In this document: one piece after another, positions 16,274 to 21,988 of the stretch | How positions within the stretch are numbered: position 1 is the stretch's first letter | How the letters are laid out: every line of letters starts with the position of its first letter | Assembly (NCBI GenBank): GCA_910579515.1 | Contig: CAJTUV010000042.1 | Coordinates: 1 to 26,579 of the forward strand | Origin: an uncultured Hungatella sp. | GTDB taxonomy: Bacteria > Bacillota > Clostridia > Lachnospirales > Lachnospiraceae | DNA: 26,579 nucleotides | Direction: 5' to 3' | Program-made: the position numbers and the translations under genes | Notes under the pieces: generated by a model | The model's database searches: none | Seen by the model: only the letters and a program-made list of their open reading frames with translations | Told to the model about the DNA's origin: nothing

Positions 16274-16308
16274 CAAAGGGGCGGATTCCAAAAGAATTCG
16301 TCCCTTTG
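16274..16308. terminator. Bidirectional terminator after uxuA and the small orphan gene
   Basis: CAAAGGGGCGGATTC (16274-16288) pairs with GAATTCGTCCCTTTG (16294-16308) over 15 bp with two G-U pairs and a 5-nt loop. On the minus strand the stem is followed by GTTTTTAA; on the plus strand the U tract is weaker. Confidence 0.75.
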
Positions 16309-16330
16309 TGCCCATTTTGTCTGTTCTCTG

Positions 16331-16534
16331 TTATTTTACATGAGTATCCTCATCCTTTACCGGATAGGTGATATAAGGATATAATTCCTCATAGGATTCT
16401 AACTCTGCCTCTGACTGAGGAAGGGATGGTATCAATCCTGTACAGTCCATGGCTGAACAAGTAGAAAAGCTGGAAGTTGCTTCTACTCGATATGGGTCCT
16501 TGTCATATTCGTCCTTATTCTTTTCTTTTTTCAT
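16331..16534 (-). CDS. Small acidic conserved-looking hypothetical protein (67 aa)
   Basis: The 67-aa product starts with a charged stretch (MKKEKNKDEYDKDPYRVEA). It continues with TSSFSTCSAMDCTGLIPSLP and then an acidic SEAELESYEELYPYITYP. It has two cysteines, CSAMDC, and no membrane segment or signal. A GAGGTG site lies 4-5 nt before the ATG, and a good terminator (16274-16308) follows, so expression is likely. The DCTGLIPSLP..E.E.ESYEELYP pattern looks conserved, and I recall similar short orphans in Lachnospiraceae, possibly spore-associated, but I cannot prove this. It is divergent from the radical SAM gene. Confidence 0.7.
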   Translation of the reverse strand: MKKEKNKDEYDKDPYRVEATSSFSTCSAMDCTGLIPSLPQSEAELESYEELYPYITYPVKDEDTHVK

Positions 16535-16619
16535 TTTTCACCTCACAACGTTAGCCTTTGCGATTGTCTGAGCAGTATGCTGCCTATTTAGTATGAAGTG
16601 ATTGGATTAAAAATATACT

Positions 16620-17543
16620 ATGTCAAAATTTATGATATCCGAAGCCCACTACAACGCTTGTACGCTCTGTCCCCGCTGTTGTCACGCAGATCGACGAAAA
16701 ACCGTTGGCTACTGTCGTTCTGGCAGTCAAATAAAGGTTGCACGGGCGGCTCTTCACCACTGGGAAGAACCCTGCATCAGCGGAACTAACGGAAGCGGAG
16801 CAATTTTTTTCAGCGGCTGTACTCTGGGCTGTTGTTATTGCCAAAATTATTCCATCAGCCGCGAGGGATTTGGAAAAGAAATCTCTGAAAAAAAGCTGGC
16901 AGACATTTTTCTCCAGCTTCAAGAACAAGGTGCGCACAATCTCAATCTCATAACTTCCACCCAGTACCTTCCCTCTGTTCTCAAAGCCCTGGATCTGGTA
17001 AAACATAAGCTCGCTATCCCGGTTATCTATAATTGTGGAGGTTACGAGCGTGTGGAAACCGTCAAAGCTCTTAAGAACTACATAGATATCTGGCTGCCTG
17101 ACTTAAAATATTGGGATTCTCGGCTGTCCGCCCGCTATTCTCAAGCCCCGGATTATTTTTCCTGCGCCTCCCAGGCGATCCAGCAGATGATCTGTCAGAC
17201 AGGCCCTCCTGTTCTGGACGATAAGAGCCTTATGAAATCAGGCGTCATCATTCGTCATATGGTTCTTCCCGGGCTGAAAGAAGATTCCATCCGTCTCCTT
17301 CACTGGATAAAGGAAGTTCTTCCTCTAAGCCACTATTATCTCAGCCTCCTAAGCCAATATACGCCGTTCTACAAGGCACGAAAAGGCGGAACTTTTCCTG
17401 AAATCAGCCGTAGAATTACAACCTATGAATATGAAAAGGTGGTGAATGCTGCTATTGATTTAGGATTAACTCAAGGATTTATGCAAGAAAAAAGCAGTGC
17501 AAAAGAAGAATATACACCACCTTTTGATTTGGAAGGCGTATAG
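16620..17543 (+). CDS. Radical SAM protein related to pyruvate formate-lyase activating enzymes (PflX-like)
   Basis: The 307-aa protein has the radical SAM CX3CX2C motif, CTLGCCYC (Cys67, Cys71, Cys74), preceded by GSGAIFFSG, which binds a [4Fe-4S] cluster and S-adenosylmethionine. The N-terminus carries an extra Cys cluster, CTLCPRCCHADRRKTVGYC. This marks the subfamily of PflA-like proteins of unknown substrate (PflX/COG1313 type) rather than true PflA. Later blocks IYNCGGYERVETVK, DIWLPDLKYWDSRLSARYS and IIRHMVLPGLKEDS fit the barrel. No pfl-like gene is adjacent, so the target is unknown. The ribosome binding site is weak, so the start could also be the ATG at 16632, 12 nt downstream. Confidence 0.9.
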   Translation: MSKFMISEAHYNACTLCPRCCHADRRKTVGYCRSGSQIKVARAALHHWEEPCISGTNGSGAIFFSGCTLGCCYCQNYSISREGFGKEISEKKLADIFLQLQEQGAHNLNLITSTQYLPSVLKALDLVKHKLAIPVIYNCGGYERVETVKALKNYIDIWLPDLKYWDSRLSARYSQAPDYFSCASQAIQQMICQTGPPVLDDKSLMKSGVIIRHMVLPGLKEDSIRLLHWIKEVLPLSHYYLSLLSQYTPFYKARKGGTFPEISRRITTYEYEKVVNAAIDLGLTQGFMQEKSSAKEEYTPPFDLEGV

Positions 17544-17544
17544 A

Positions 17545-17589
17545 AAAACAAATTGGCGAGTATCGACTTTTCTTTTTTCGATACTCGCC
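17545..17589 (-). terminator. Intrinsic terminator of the candidate ncRNA
   Basis: GGCGAGTATCGA (17555-17566) and TCGATACTCGCC (17578-17589) form a perfect 12-bp stem. On the minus strand it is followed by AATTTGTTTTTC; on the plus strand no T run follows, so it works mainly for the minus-strand RNA. The radical SAM gene's stop lies just 3'. Confidence 0.8.
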
Positions 17590-17901
17590 ATTAAGCTATC
17601 TCGTCCATGGGACCTTACCTCTCTTTTTGTAAATTTCTTAAGAAGCTTTTCTTTTTTTAGATTTCCTTCTCAAGATTTCTCTATATTAAATTTTTTTACC
17701 AATCCTACTTCTGCTGTCCCTTCCTATGTACTGTTTCTTTCACTTTTTCATATCTTTCTATTGGCTGTCTTTTGAAAAATCTTTGTCGCACCAATAATAC
17801 TTTCTCGTCATATCATCAAACGACTTATTTTCTTATCACCATCCTTAGAATTCGAAATCCTCATAGTTTGCAGGTTTGCATTTTGTAGATTGGGTGCCTA
17901 T

Positions 17902-17926
17902 GTTTCATTTATTTAATAAATGAAAC
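17902..17926. repeat. 12-bp perfect inverted repeat inside the candidate ncRNA
   Basis: GTTTCATTTATT and AATAAATGAAAC flank a single base. In RNA this gives about a 10-bp A/U-rich hairpin with a 5-nt loop. It could also be a DNA operator, but it lies ~80 bp inside the transcribed region. Confidence 0.85.
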
Positions 17927-18003
17927 GAATCTTATGTGTTTGGTGGTCCGTACCTCCTTCTTTTAGATTTGTTTTTCTTATGTCCTTGTCTTTTGATAGT
18001 CTT

Positions 18004-18032
18004 AGTATAAACCATCCGCATTAATTTGTCAA
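18004..18032 (-). promoter_or_regulatory. Near-consensus sigma-A promoter of the candidate ncRNA
   Basis: Minus strand TTGACA (18032-18027), 17-nt spacer, TATACT (18009-18004). It is among the best promoters in the window and points into a region without a gene. Upstream is very AT-rich DNA (18040-18160), as expected of an UP element, with a repeated TTTTGTCTATA at 18059 and 18074. Confidence 0.85.
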
Positions 18033-18162
18033 TACTTTTTAATAAAAAAATCAAAAATTTTTGTCTATAATTGTTTTGTCTATATTTTTTTGAATAATAT
18101 ATATTTTTTATAACTTTTCACCTTCTATTATAAAGATATTTTGTTTTATTTTCAAACTATTC

Positions 18163-18197
18163 AAAAAAAGAGCCATTGTCATAAACTTCAACGGCCC
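18163..18197 (-). terminator. Intrinsic terminator of the 18222-20182 operon
   Basis: Minus strand GGGCCGTTG (18197-18189) pairs with CAATGGCTC (18178-18170) over 9 bp with two G-U pairs. A run of seven T follows. Confidence 0.85.
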
Positions 18198-18221
18198 TTT
18201 CTCTTATACAATCAAAACCTT

Positions 18222-18947
18222 TTATGCATCTTTTACCTTAAACACTTTATCCACAATCGTAATCAGTATAGTTCCCAGCACAAGCACTACGACTGCACCA
18301 ACTCCAAAACGCATAAGGAGCAACATAAAATTGTGCTCTTCGCTCCACTTTTCATCAATACAGTAAAATACGTCCTCTGTATCGACATCATATTCCGCAC
18401 AAATATTCGTAATATTGGCAACTACTCTGGAATCTGCAGACTGCTTTCTTCCCACCGGAAGGGTAACGCTCTTTCCCGCTTTCAGCTTTCTGGCGTCATC
18501 CATCGGTATCTCTCCCAAAATGTAAGAATCGTCTGGAAGCTGTAAAAGGTAATACTCTCCATACTCGTTAAAAATGTCAAACTTTGTATTTATAATATCT
18601 GCCTTTTTCCTGGGGCCTCCCCTTCTTGAACTATTAGAATAAGCAGGAATCCAGGGATAACGCACGCCGATTCCGGTTGGTACAATCGACTTCGGCTCAA
18701 CTGTGATGTAAGAGGTTGTCCAGGTCTCCTCCCAGGTTCCCAAATCCTCAATTCTGGGAATATCCTCAGCCGCAGGTTTTCCAATATAATCCTCTGGAAT
18801 GCCTCCCTCTGTCATGGACAAGGTAACCGGCTGCTCATTTTTCTTTAGCATAGACTCCAGGCTAATATTTTTTCCCACTAAAACGCCAATAATCAGCGCC
18901 ACAACCACAGCCAAAAATTCTAAGGCCTTTACAAGCTTCTTTTTCAT
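18222..18947 (-). CDS. Hypothetical membrane-anchored protein with two end helices
   Basis: The 241-aa protein has a membrane helix near each end: LEFLAVVVALIIGVLVG (about 9-25) and FGVGAVVVLVLGTILITIV (about 215-233). Between them is a ~190-residue mixed domain with PRIEDLGTWEETWTTSYI, IFNEYGEYYLLQLPDDSYILGEIP and a short lysine-rich stretch. I do not recognise the domain. It starts 6 nt after the preceding gene's stop, so it is cotranscribed as the last gene of a three-gene operon. All three members have membrane helices, which suggests they act together at the membrane. Function unknown. Confidence 0.75.
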   Translation of the reverse strand: MKKKLVKALEFLAVVVALIIGVLVGKNISLESMLKKNEQPVTLSMTEGGIPEDYIGKPAAEDIPRIEDLGTWEETWTTSYITVEPKSIVPTGIGVRYPWIPAYSNSSRRGGPRKKADIINTKFDIFNEYGEYYLLQLPDDSYILGEIPMDDARKLKAGKSVTLPVGRKQSADSRVVANITNICAEYDVDTEDVFYCIDEKWSEEHNFMLLLMRFGVGAVVVLVLGTILITIVDKVFKVKDA

Positions 18948-18953
18948 AGAATA

Positions 18954-19472
18954 TCACAACTCTCCTTTTCTTTTCATAATACTAACCGACTCTCCATGAA
19001 CCTGGCCTACCGAATACCGCTTTGACTGAGAAGACCAAGAGAGCTCTTTCCACTCTTCTATCAATCCGGCAAAAGAATCATAAGAAAATTCATAATGCCC
19101 TTTTACAGTCTCCTCTCCCCGTACATTAAGAAAATCTGTTATCTCTACCTGGCGCTTATCACATGTGCTGCAACGATAAACCTCCAGACGGCAAGCCCGC
19201 AGCCCAGTGGGGATCTGCTCCTTACTTTTAATCGGAGTCATATGTGTTCGCAGATATTGTTCTGCATCCCCATACACTTCTCCAAAATGCACAGGAATCA
19301 AAAACAGGCAGGAAAACCCTTCCTCTTTCTGAGCTGTCCCCTTACAGTGAATACAGGCGGTCTTTCCCTTTGTTCCTAAAAAAAGCGCCCATATTACCCT
19401 TCCTATCCACACTACTGCCACCACTGCCAGAACCCCGAAAAGAATCTCTGGCAGATAATAGGAAATTTCCAC
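18954..19472 (-). CDS. Hypothetical single-pass membrane protein with Cys pairs
   Basis: The 172-aa protein has one N-terminal helix (YLPEILFGVLAVVAVVWIGRVIWALFLG). A soluble domain follows with two CxxC pairs, CIHC (after residue 40) and CSTC (near 110), that could form a zinc ribbon. The SRLEVYRCSTCDKRQVEITDF-like strand pair fits a small beta-rich fold. No enzymatic motif is seen. It starts 2 nt after the upstream gene's stop and ends 6 nt before the next start, so translation is probably coupled. Function unknown. Confidence 0.72.
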   Translation of the reverse strand: MEISYYLPEILFGVLAVVAVVWIGRVIWALFLGTKGKTACIHCKGTAQKEEGFSCLFLIPVHFGEVYGDAEQYLRTHMTPIKSKEQIPTGLRACRLEVYRCSTCDKRQVEITDFLNVRGEETVKGHYEFSYDSFAGLIEEWKELSWSSQSKRYSVGQVHGESVSIMKRKGEL

Positions 19473-19474
19473 AG

Positions 19475-20065
19475 CTACATGCCCCTTTCCGCCTGACTCT
19501 TAGCAGCCTTTAAAAGCTCCACAAATGTATCCGCCTTGGACACAGCCTCTGCTCCAATACCACTCTTAATACTGTATGCCTTGTTGGTAAGCAGCGTAGG
19601 CATGGACACCTTTTTGTTGTCTATGTAAAATACAAAACGAATCCCTGTCACAGAAGAAGCAATGGTTCGCATTCCGCTGAGACGAGAGGCATTGAAAATT
19701 TGAATTTTAAATGGGTTATATGCTGAGATAAATCCAATCATTCCGTTAGCCACATCAATGTACAGGATTCCTCCTCTGCCCTGAAAAGAGCTGTTAAACC
19801 GATATGGCATATCCTTGATTCCCTTGGCTGTGCGCTTTACAAACAGCGAGGAAAAGTTTCCCCAGGCAATCATCATAATCAGTCCAATCCACACACAAAC
19901 CCCAATCACCAGAGTCAGGGGCAGAAACACAGACATGCTTAAGTTCCCTTGGCTTAAACACAGCAAAAGCGTCAAAAAAAGCGGAAGAATGATGCCTGCT
20001 CCAAAAAGCATCAGCCAATAGACTCCGCCGACTCTTTCAAACTTTGCATTTTCATGTTCCTTCAT
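19475..20065 (-). CDS. Hypothetical membrane protein, first gene of the operon
   Basis: The 196-aa form has two adjacent helices (YWLMLFGAGIILPLFLTLLLC and VFLPLTLVIGVCVWIGLIMMI). A cytosolic C-terminal domain follows, with GGILYIDVANGMIGFISAYNP, then SRLSGMRTIASSVTGIRFVFYID, then SKADTFVELLKAA. Its alternating strands and final helix resemble a PH-like domain (inference). I prefer the ATG at 20065, 11 nt after AAGGAGG. An ATG at 20095 has no ribosome binding site, and 20182 lies upstream of the promoter. Function unknown. Confidence 0.7.
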   Translation of the reverse strand: MKEHENAKFERVGGVYWLMLFGAGIILPLFLTLLLCLSQGNLSMSVFLPLTLVIGVCVWIGLIMMIAWGNFSSLFVKRTAKGIKDMPYRFNSSFQGRGGILYIDVANGMIGFISAYNPFKIQIFNASRLSGMRTIASSVTGIRFVFYIDNKKVSMPTLLTNKAYSIKSGIGAEAVSKADTFVELLKAAKSQAERGM

Positions 20066-20153
20066 TCCTTCATTTTCCTCCTTGCTTTCTGTCATTACGT
20101 GGTATCGGCCAGCCGTTCCCTCGAATTTCAAATAAGGCCTAAATACCCAGAAT

Positions 20154-20182
20154 AGTATACCACCTTTCATGCTGGTCAACAA
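20154..20182 (-). promoter_or_regulatory. Promoter of the three-gene membrane operon
   Basis: Minus strand TTGTTG (20182-20177), 17-nt spacer ending in TGG, TATACT (20159-20154); this is an extended -10 promoter. It lies downstream of the SPFH gene's hairpin, so the operon is separate from that gene. Confidence 0.65.
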
Positions 20183-20235
20183 TCATTTTTATAAAGAAAC
20201 CCAAAAGAGTTGTTACAGTTCACTGGGCAGCTGAG

Positions 20236-20278
20236 GGGGCTGTCTGAAGAAGGATTGTATTCCTTGCCAGACAGCCCC
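20236..20278 (-). terminator. Hairpin after the SPFH gene
   Basis: GGGGCTGTCTG (20236-20246) and CAGACAGCCCC (20268-20278) form a perfect 11-bp stem with a nested AAGGA/TCCTT hairpin. There is no T run on the minus strand, so termination may be weak or Rho-dependent, or the hairpin may protect the 3' end. Confidence 0.55.
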
Positions 20279-20289
20279 TAACTATCCAG

Positions 20290-21381
20290 TTACTGCAGTA
20301 ACCCTTTTAACTGTTCCAAAAGCGCTCCCCCGCCAGTTACCTGAATATTACCTACCTGAGCACAGATTCTCTCCAGGCACTCCATCTCCTTTAACTTATA
20401 CAGCGTCTTATTCTCCTCCATCAGTTTCGCAGTATTTAAAAGAGAACGCGTAGAAGCCACCTCTTCCCGTCTTGTAATAACATTGGCCTGAGCCTTCCGC
20501 TCTGCCACAAGAACCGTGTTCATGATATCCCGAATCTCTCCAGGGAGAATGATATCCTTGATGCCAGCGTTCAAAAACTCCACACAATACTCCCCTTGTG
20601 CATCCTTTAAGCGCTCAAAAATGAAACCGGAGATCTCCTCCTTCTGCTCCAGAAGTTCATCCAGACGGTAACGCCCGACATATTCCCTGATTATCAGCTG
20701 CACGCAAACATGAATCTGGTTCTCCAAATTCCGAATGGTCTCAATCATTTTTTTAGGCTCTACCACTCTGTATGTACAAGTCAGATTGATCCGCACTCCG
20801 ATTCTGTCAGCCGTCAAAATCTCCTGTCCGGTGATTTCCAGGCCGCGTGTTTTCAAATCCACAATCCGCCCCATAACATCCTTAGAATACGTCCAGTAGT
20901 AATACGTTCCTGCCCCCAATTCTTTTACAGCCTGATTGTTGTAATAAAGGATTCCCATTTCTCCTGGCTGAACCTCAATCTTTTTATAGTACTTTAATGG
21001 AATATGAACCAGACAAGACTTGCTCATCTCTTCCATTTCCGGCTTACGCATATCCAATAAAGCCACATCATACTGCTTCCACACGTTCCAGAACAAATAC
21101 TCTGTTTCCGTCAGGCAGGTCTGTGGCACACCCTTCTTCTGCAAAATACCGATATGTCCCTCTGGAATAGATACTGACAGCACACGCTGTGCAAATTCCT
21201 GATTCTCAAGAAGAATTTCCTTTGGAACCTTGGCAAACTGGACCGCTCCTTCCATCTCTTCCATCTCCACCTGATATCCAAGAGACTTCATATAGTGGTA
21301 AGTCCCGCAAAACAACATCTTTATAAAACGACCGTGCTTCATCAAGAAGCCACACTGGTTTTGGTTAATCTCATACTTCAT
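20290..21381 (-). CDS. SPFH/band-7 (slipin-like) protein without a membrane anchor
   Basis: The 363-aa protein has a slipin-type SPFH core: VQPGEMGILYYNNQAVKELGAGTYYYWTY, DLKTRGLEITGQEILTADRIGVRINLTCTYRVVEP, and IREYVGRYRLDELLEQKEEISGFIFERLKD. Then come the flotillin/stomatin-like GIKDIILPGEIRDIMNTVLVAERKAQANVITRREEVA and a C-terminal helix rich in E/K. Stomatin-like proteins usually have an N-terminal membrane hairpin; none is visible here, and residues 1-120 form an extra soluble domain with IPEGHIGILQKKG. SPFH proteins assemble into rings or lattices and act as scaffolds. AAGGAGG lies before the ATG. No promoter is obvious directly upstream, so it is probably read through from the Y-RNA-like region. 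I recall slipin-like genes near bacterial RNA repair/Ro60 loci; that link is inference. Confidence 0.85.
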   Translation of the reverse strand: MKYEINQNQCGFLMKHGRFIKMLFCGTYHYMKSLGYQVEMEEMEGAVQFAKVPKEILLENQEFAQRVLSVSIPEGHIGILQKKGVPQTCLTETEYLFWNVWKQYDVALLDMRKPEMEEMSKSCLVHIPLKYYKKIEVQPGEMGILYYNNQAVKELGAGTYYYWTYSKDVMGRIVDLKTRGLEITGQEILTADRIGVRINLTCTYRVVEPKKMIETIRNLENQIHVCVQLIIREYVGRYRLDELLEQKEEISGFIFERLKDAQGEYCVEFLNAGIKDIILPGEIRDIMNTVLVAERKAQANVITRREEVASTRSLLNTAKLMEENKTLYKLKEMECLERICAQVGNIQVTGGGALLEQLKGLLQ

Positions 21382-21468
21382 TTCGTTTCCTCCTTCTTTT
21401 CTTGAATTGAGAGCCTATCGCAGGAATCATTTGCGGGCCTGCCAGGTTCTAAAAGGACGCTGCACTTG

Positions 21469-21606
21469 TCATTTCAGTAAGATAACAGCCACATTTTCTG
21501 ACTTCCATCTATCTGAACTTTCACAAATGTTTTGCACTTTTCTTTCTGGCTGCACAAGGCAGGACTCCTGCTGCCTCCCATCCCTCTCCTTCTGTCCTGA
21601 TTCCAT
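21469..21606 (-). CDS. Possible 45-aa leader peptide (weak call)
   Basis: An ATG at 21606 lies 9 nt after a GGAGG that is the 3' arm of a CCTCC/GGAGG hairpin. The frame encodes 45 polar residues starting MESGQKERDGRQQES and ending VAVILLK, without a signal or recognisable motif. The gap between this frame and the SPFH start is ~90 nt. The ribosome binding site is the only evidence; composition is unremarkable and the frame could be chance within a long untranslated leader. Confidence 0.25.
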   Translation of the reverse strand: MESGQKERDGRQQESCLVQPERKVQNICESSDRWKSENVAVILLK

Positions 21607-21615
21607 ATTTTGACT

Positions 21616-21631
21616 CCTCCGTTTTAGGAGG
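21616..21631 (-). promoter_or_regulatory. Hairpin hiding a ribosome binding site in the SPFH leader
   Basis: Minus strand CCTCC (21631-21627), loop TAAAAC, GGAGG (21620-21616). The 3' arm is a perfect ribosome binding site placed before the ATG at 21606, so the stem would sequester it. Confidence 0.5.
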
Positions 21632-21705
21632 CTTTCAAACATCCGGTCCAGGTCCTGAAAGTCTGAGTGACATTTGGCCTGATATTCTCCCTCTTCTTTT
21701 TGTTT

Positions 21706-21850
21706 TGGACACGTGACAGGTGTCGATTGATCGCTTTACCATTTAGCAACAGTTCCCTCTTGAACCGGCGGGATTCGAACCCGCAATCATCAAAAAATTT
21801 TTCATGACTCCTGCGGCATACCGTACTGCAATGCAGCGGCACCATCCAGC
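21706..21850 (-). ncRNA. YrlA-like bacterial Y RNA (circularly permuted tRNA-like module)
   Basis: On the minus strand, 5' to 3', the elements are: TTGAT (21793-21789), linker GATT, and a T-arm GCGGG-TTCGAAT-CCCGC (21784-21768). CGGTTC (21767-21762), loop AAGAGG and GAACTG (21755-21750) then form a closed acceptor-like hairpin. TT follows (U8-like), then a D-arm GCTAAATGGTAAAGC (21747-21733) with the D-loop GG, then G and ATCAA (21731-21727), which pairs with TTGAT like an anticodon stem. This is a tRNA opened in the anticodon stem and sealed at the acceptor, the order seen in the tRNA-mimic module of YrlA RNAs. Outside it, TGG-AT-GGTGCCG (from about 21848 to 21837) can pair with CGACACC-TG-TCA (21725-21714), as a Ro60-binding-type stem. 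Exact ends are uncertain; a TGATAGGAT extended -10 (21909-21901) would start the RNA near 21894. Confidence 0.8.
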
Positions 21851-21900
21851 GAAAATCCTGTGATTGTAAGCAAAGAATCATATTCCCTTTCGGTGTTCTT

Positions 21901-21909
21901 ATCCTATCA
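21901..21909 (-). promoter_or_regulatory. Extended -10 for the Y-RNA-like transcript
   Basis: Minus strand TGATAGGAT (TGn plus TAGGAT). No good -35 is seen at 17 nt. It is divergent from, and only ~55 bp away from, the WYL1 promoter. Confidence 0.45.
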
Positions 21910-21936
21910 CAAAAAAACAGAAGTATCATTTCAAAA

Positions 21937-21949
21937 AAGTTGCGAACTT
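21937..21949. promoter_or_regulatory. Short palindrome between the divergent promoters (candidate WYL operator)
   Basis: AAGTT-GCG-AACTT has perfect 5-bp arms and covers the -35 of the WYL1 promoter while lying upstream of the Y-RNA-like promoter. Its position suits a regulator controlling both directions; binding by a WYL protein is inference. Confidence 0.4.
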
Positions 21950-21969
21950 CCAGACTTATCCAGTATAAT
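21940..21969 (+). promoter_or_regulatory. Promoter of the WYL operon
   Basis: TTGCGA (21940-21945), 18-nt spacer, TATAAT (21964-21969), 20 bp before the start of the first WYL gene. The leader is very short, and AAGGAGGG follows at 21976-21983. Confidence 0.7.
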
Positions 21970-21988
21970 AAACATAAGGAGGGAAATG

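Larger units (their letters stand above)
17540..17997 (-). ncRNA. Candidate structured noncoding RNA of ~455 nt, unknown class
   Basis: The ~680-nt gap between 17543 and 18222 holds no convincing gene but forms a complete transcription unit on the minus strand: a near-consensus promoter (18004-18032) and an intrinsic terminator (17545-17589). The RNA strand is purine-rich with A-rich linkers. It can close on itself: GGACCACC (17949-17942) pairs with GGT-AA-GGTCC (17619-17610), an 8-bp helix with a 2-nt bulge enclosing ~320 nt. Inside lie a 12-bp inverted repeat (17902-17926), a TATTGGT/GCCAATA helix and a TTCTTAAGAA palindrome. An AAGGAGG (about 17958) is not followed by a usable start codon, which argues against a peptide. 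I cannot assign it to a known family (raiA motif, ROOL, OLE or others). Confidence 0.6.

Noticed and set aside
17590..17610. Short minus-strand peptide starting MDEIA behind GAGAGG
   Set aside because: It stops after five codons; the sequence is better explained as the 3' strand of the ncRNA closing helix.
17497..17775. Plus-strand 92-residue frame after the radical SAM gene
   Set aside because: It overlaps the 3' end of that gene and runs through the ncRNA terminator hairpin; composition is that of AT-rich noncoding DNA.
21727..21793. Conventional tRNA gene on the minus strand
   Set aside because: The T-arm precedes the D-arm, the acceptor-like strands are joined by a loop, and no anticodon loop or CCA end can be drawn; the order fits a permuted tRNA mimic instead.
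21706..21850. Split (permuted) tmRNA
   Set aside because: Permuted tmRNA has a tag-coding region and a CCA-ending acceptor made from two pieces; neither is visible.
21624..21929. 101-residue minus-strand open frame over the tRNA-like region
   Set aside because: The frame has no ATG or ribosome binding site at its start and reads straight through the well-formed T- and D-arms; the product looks random.
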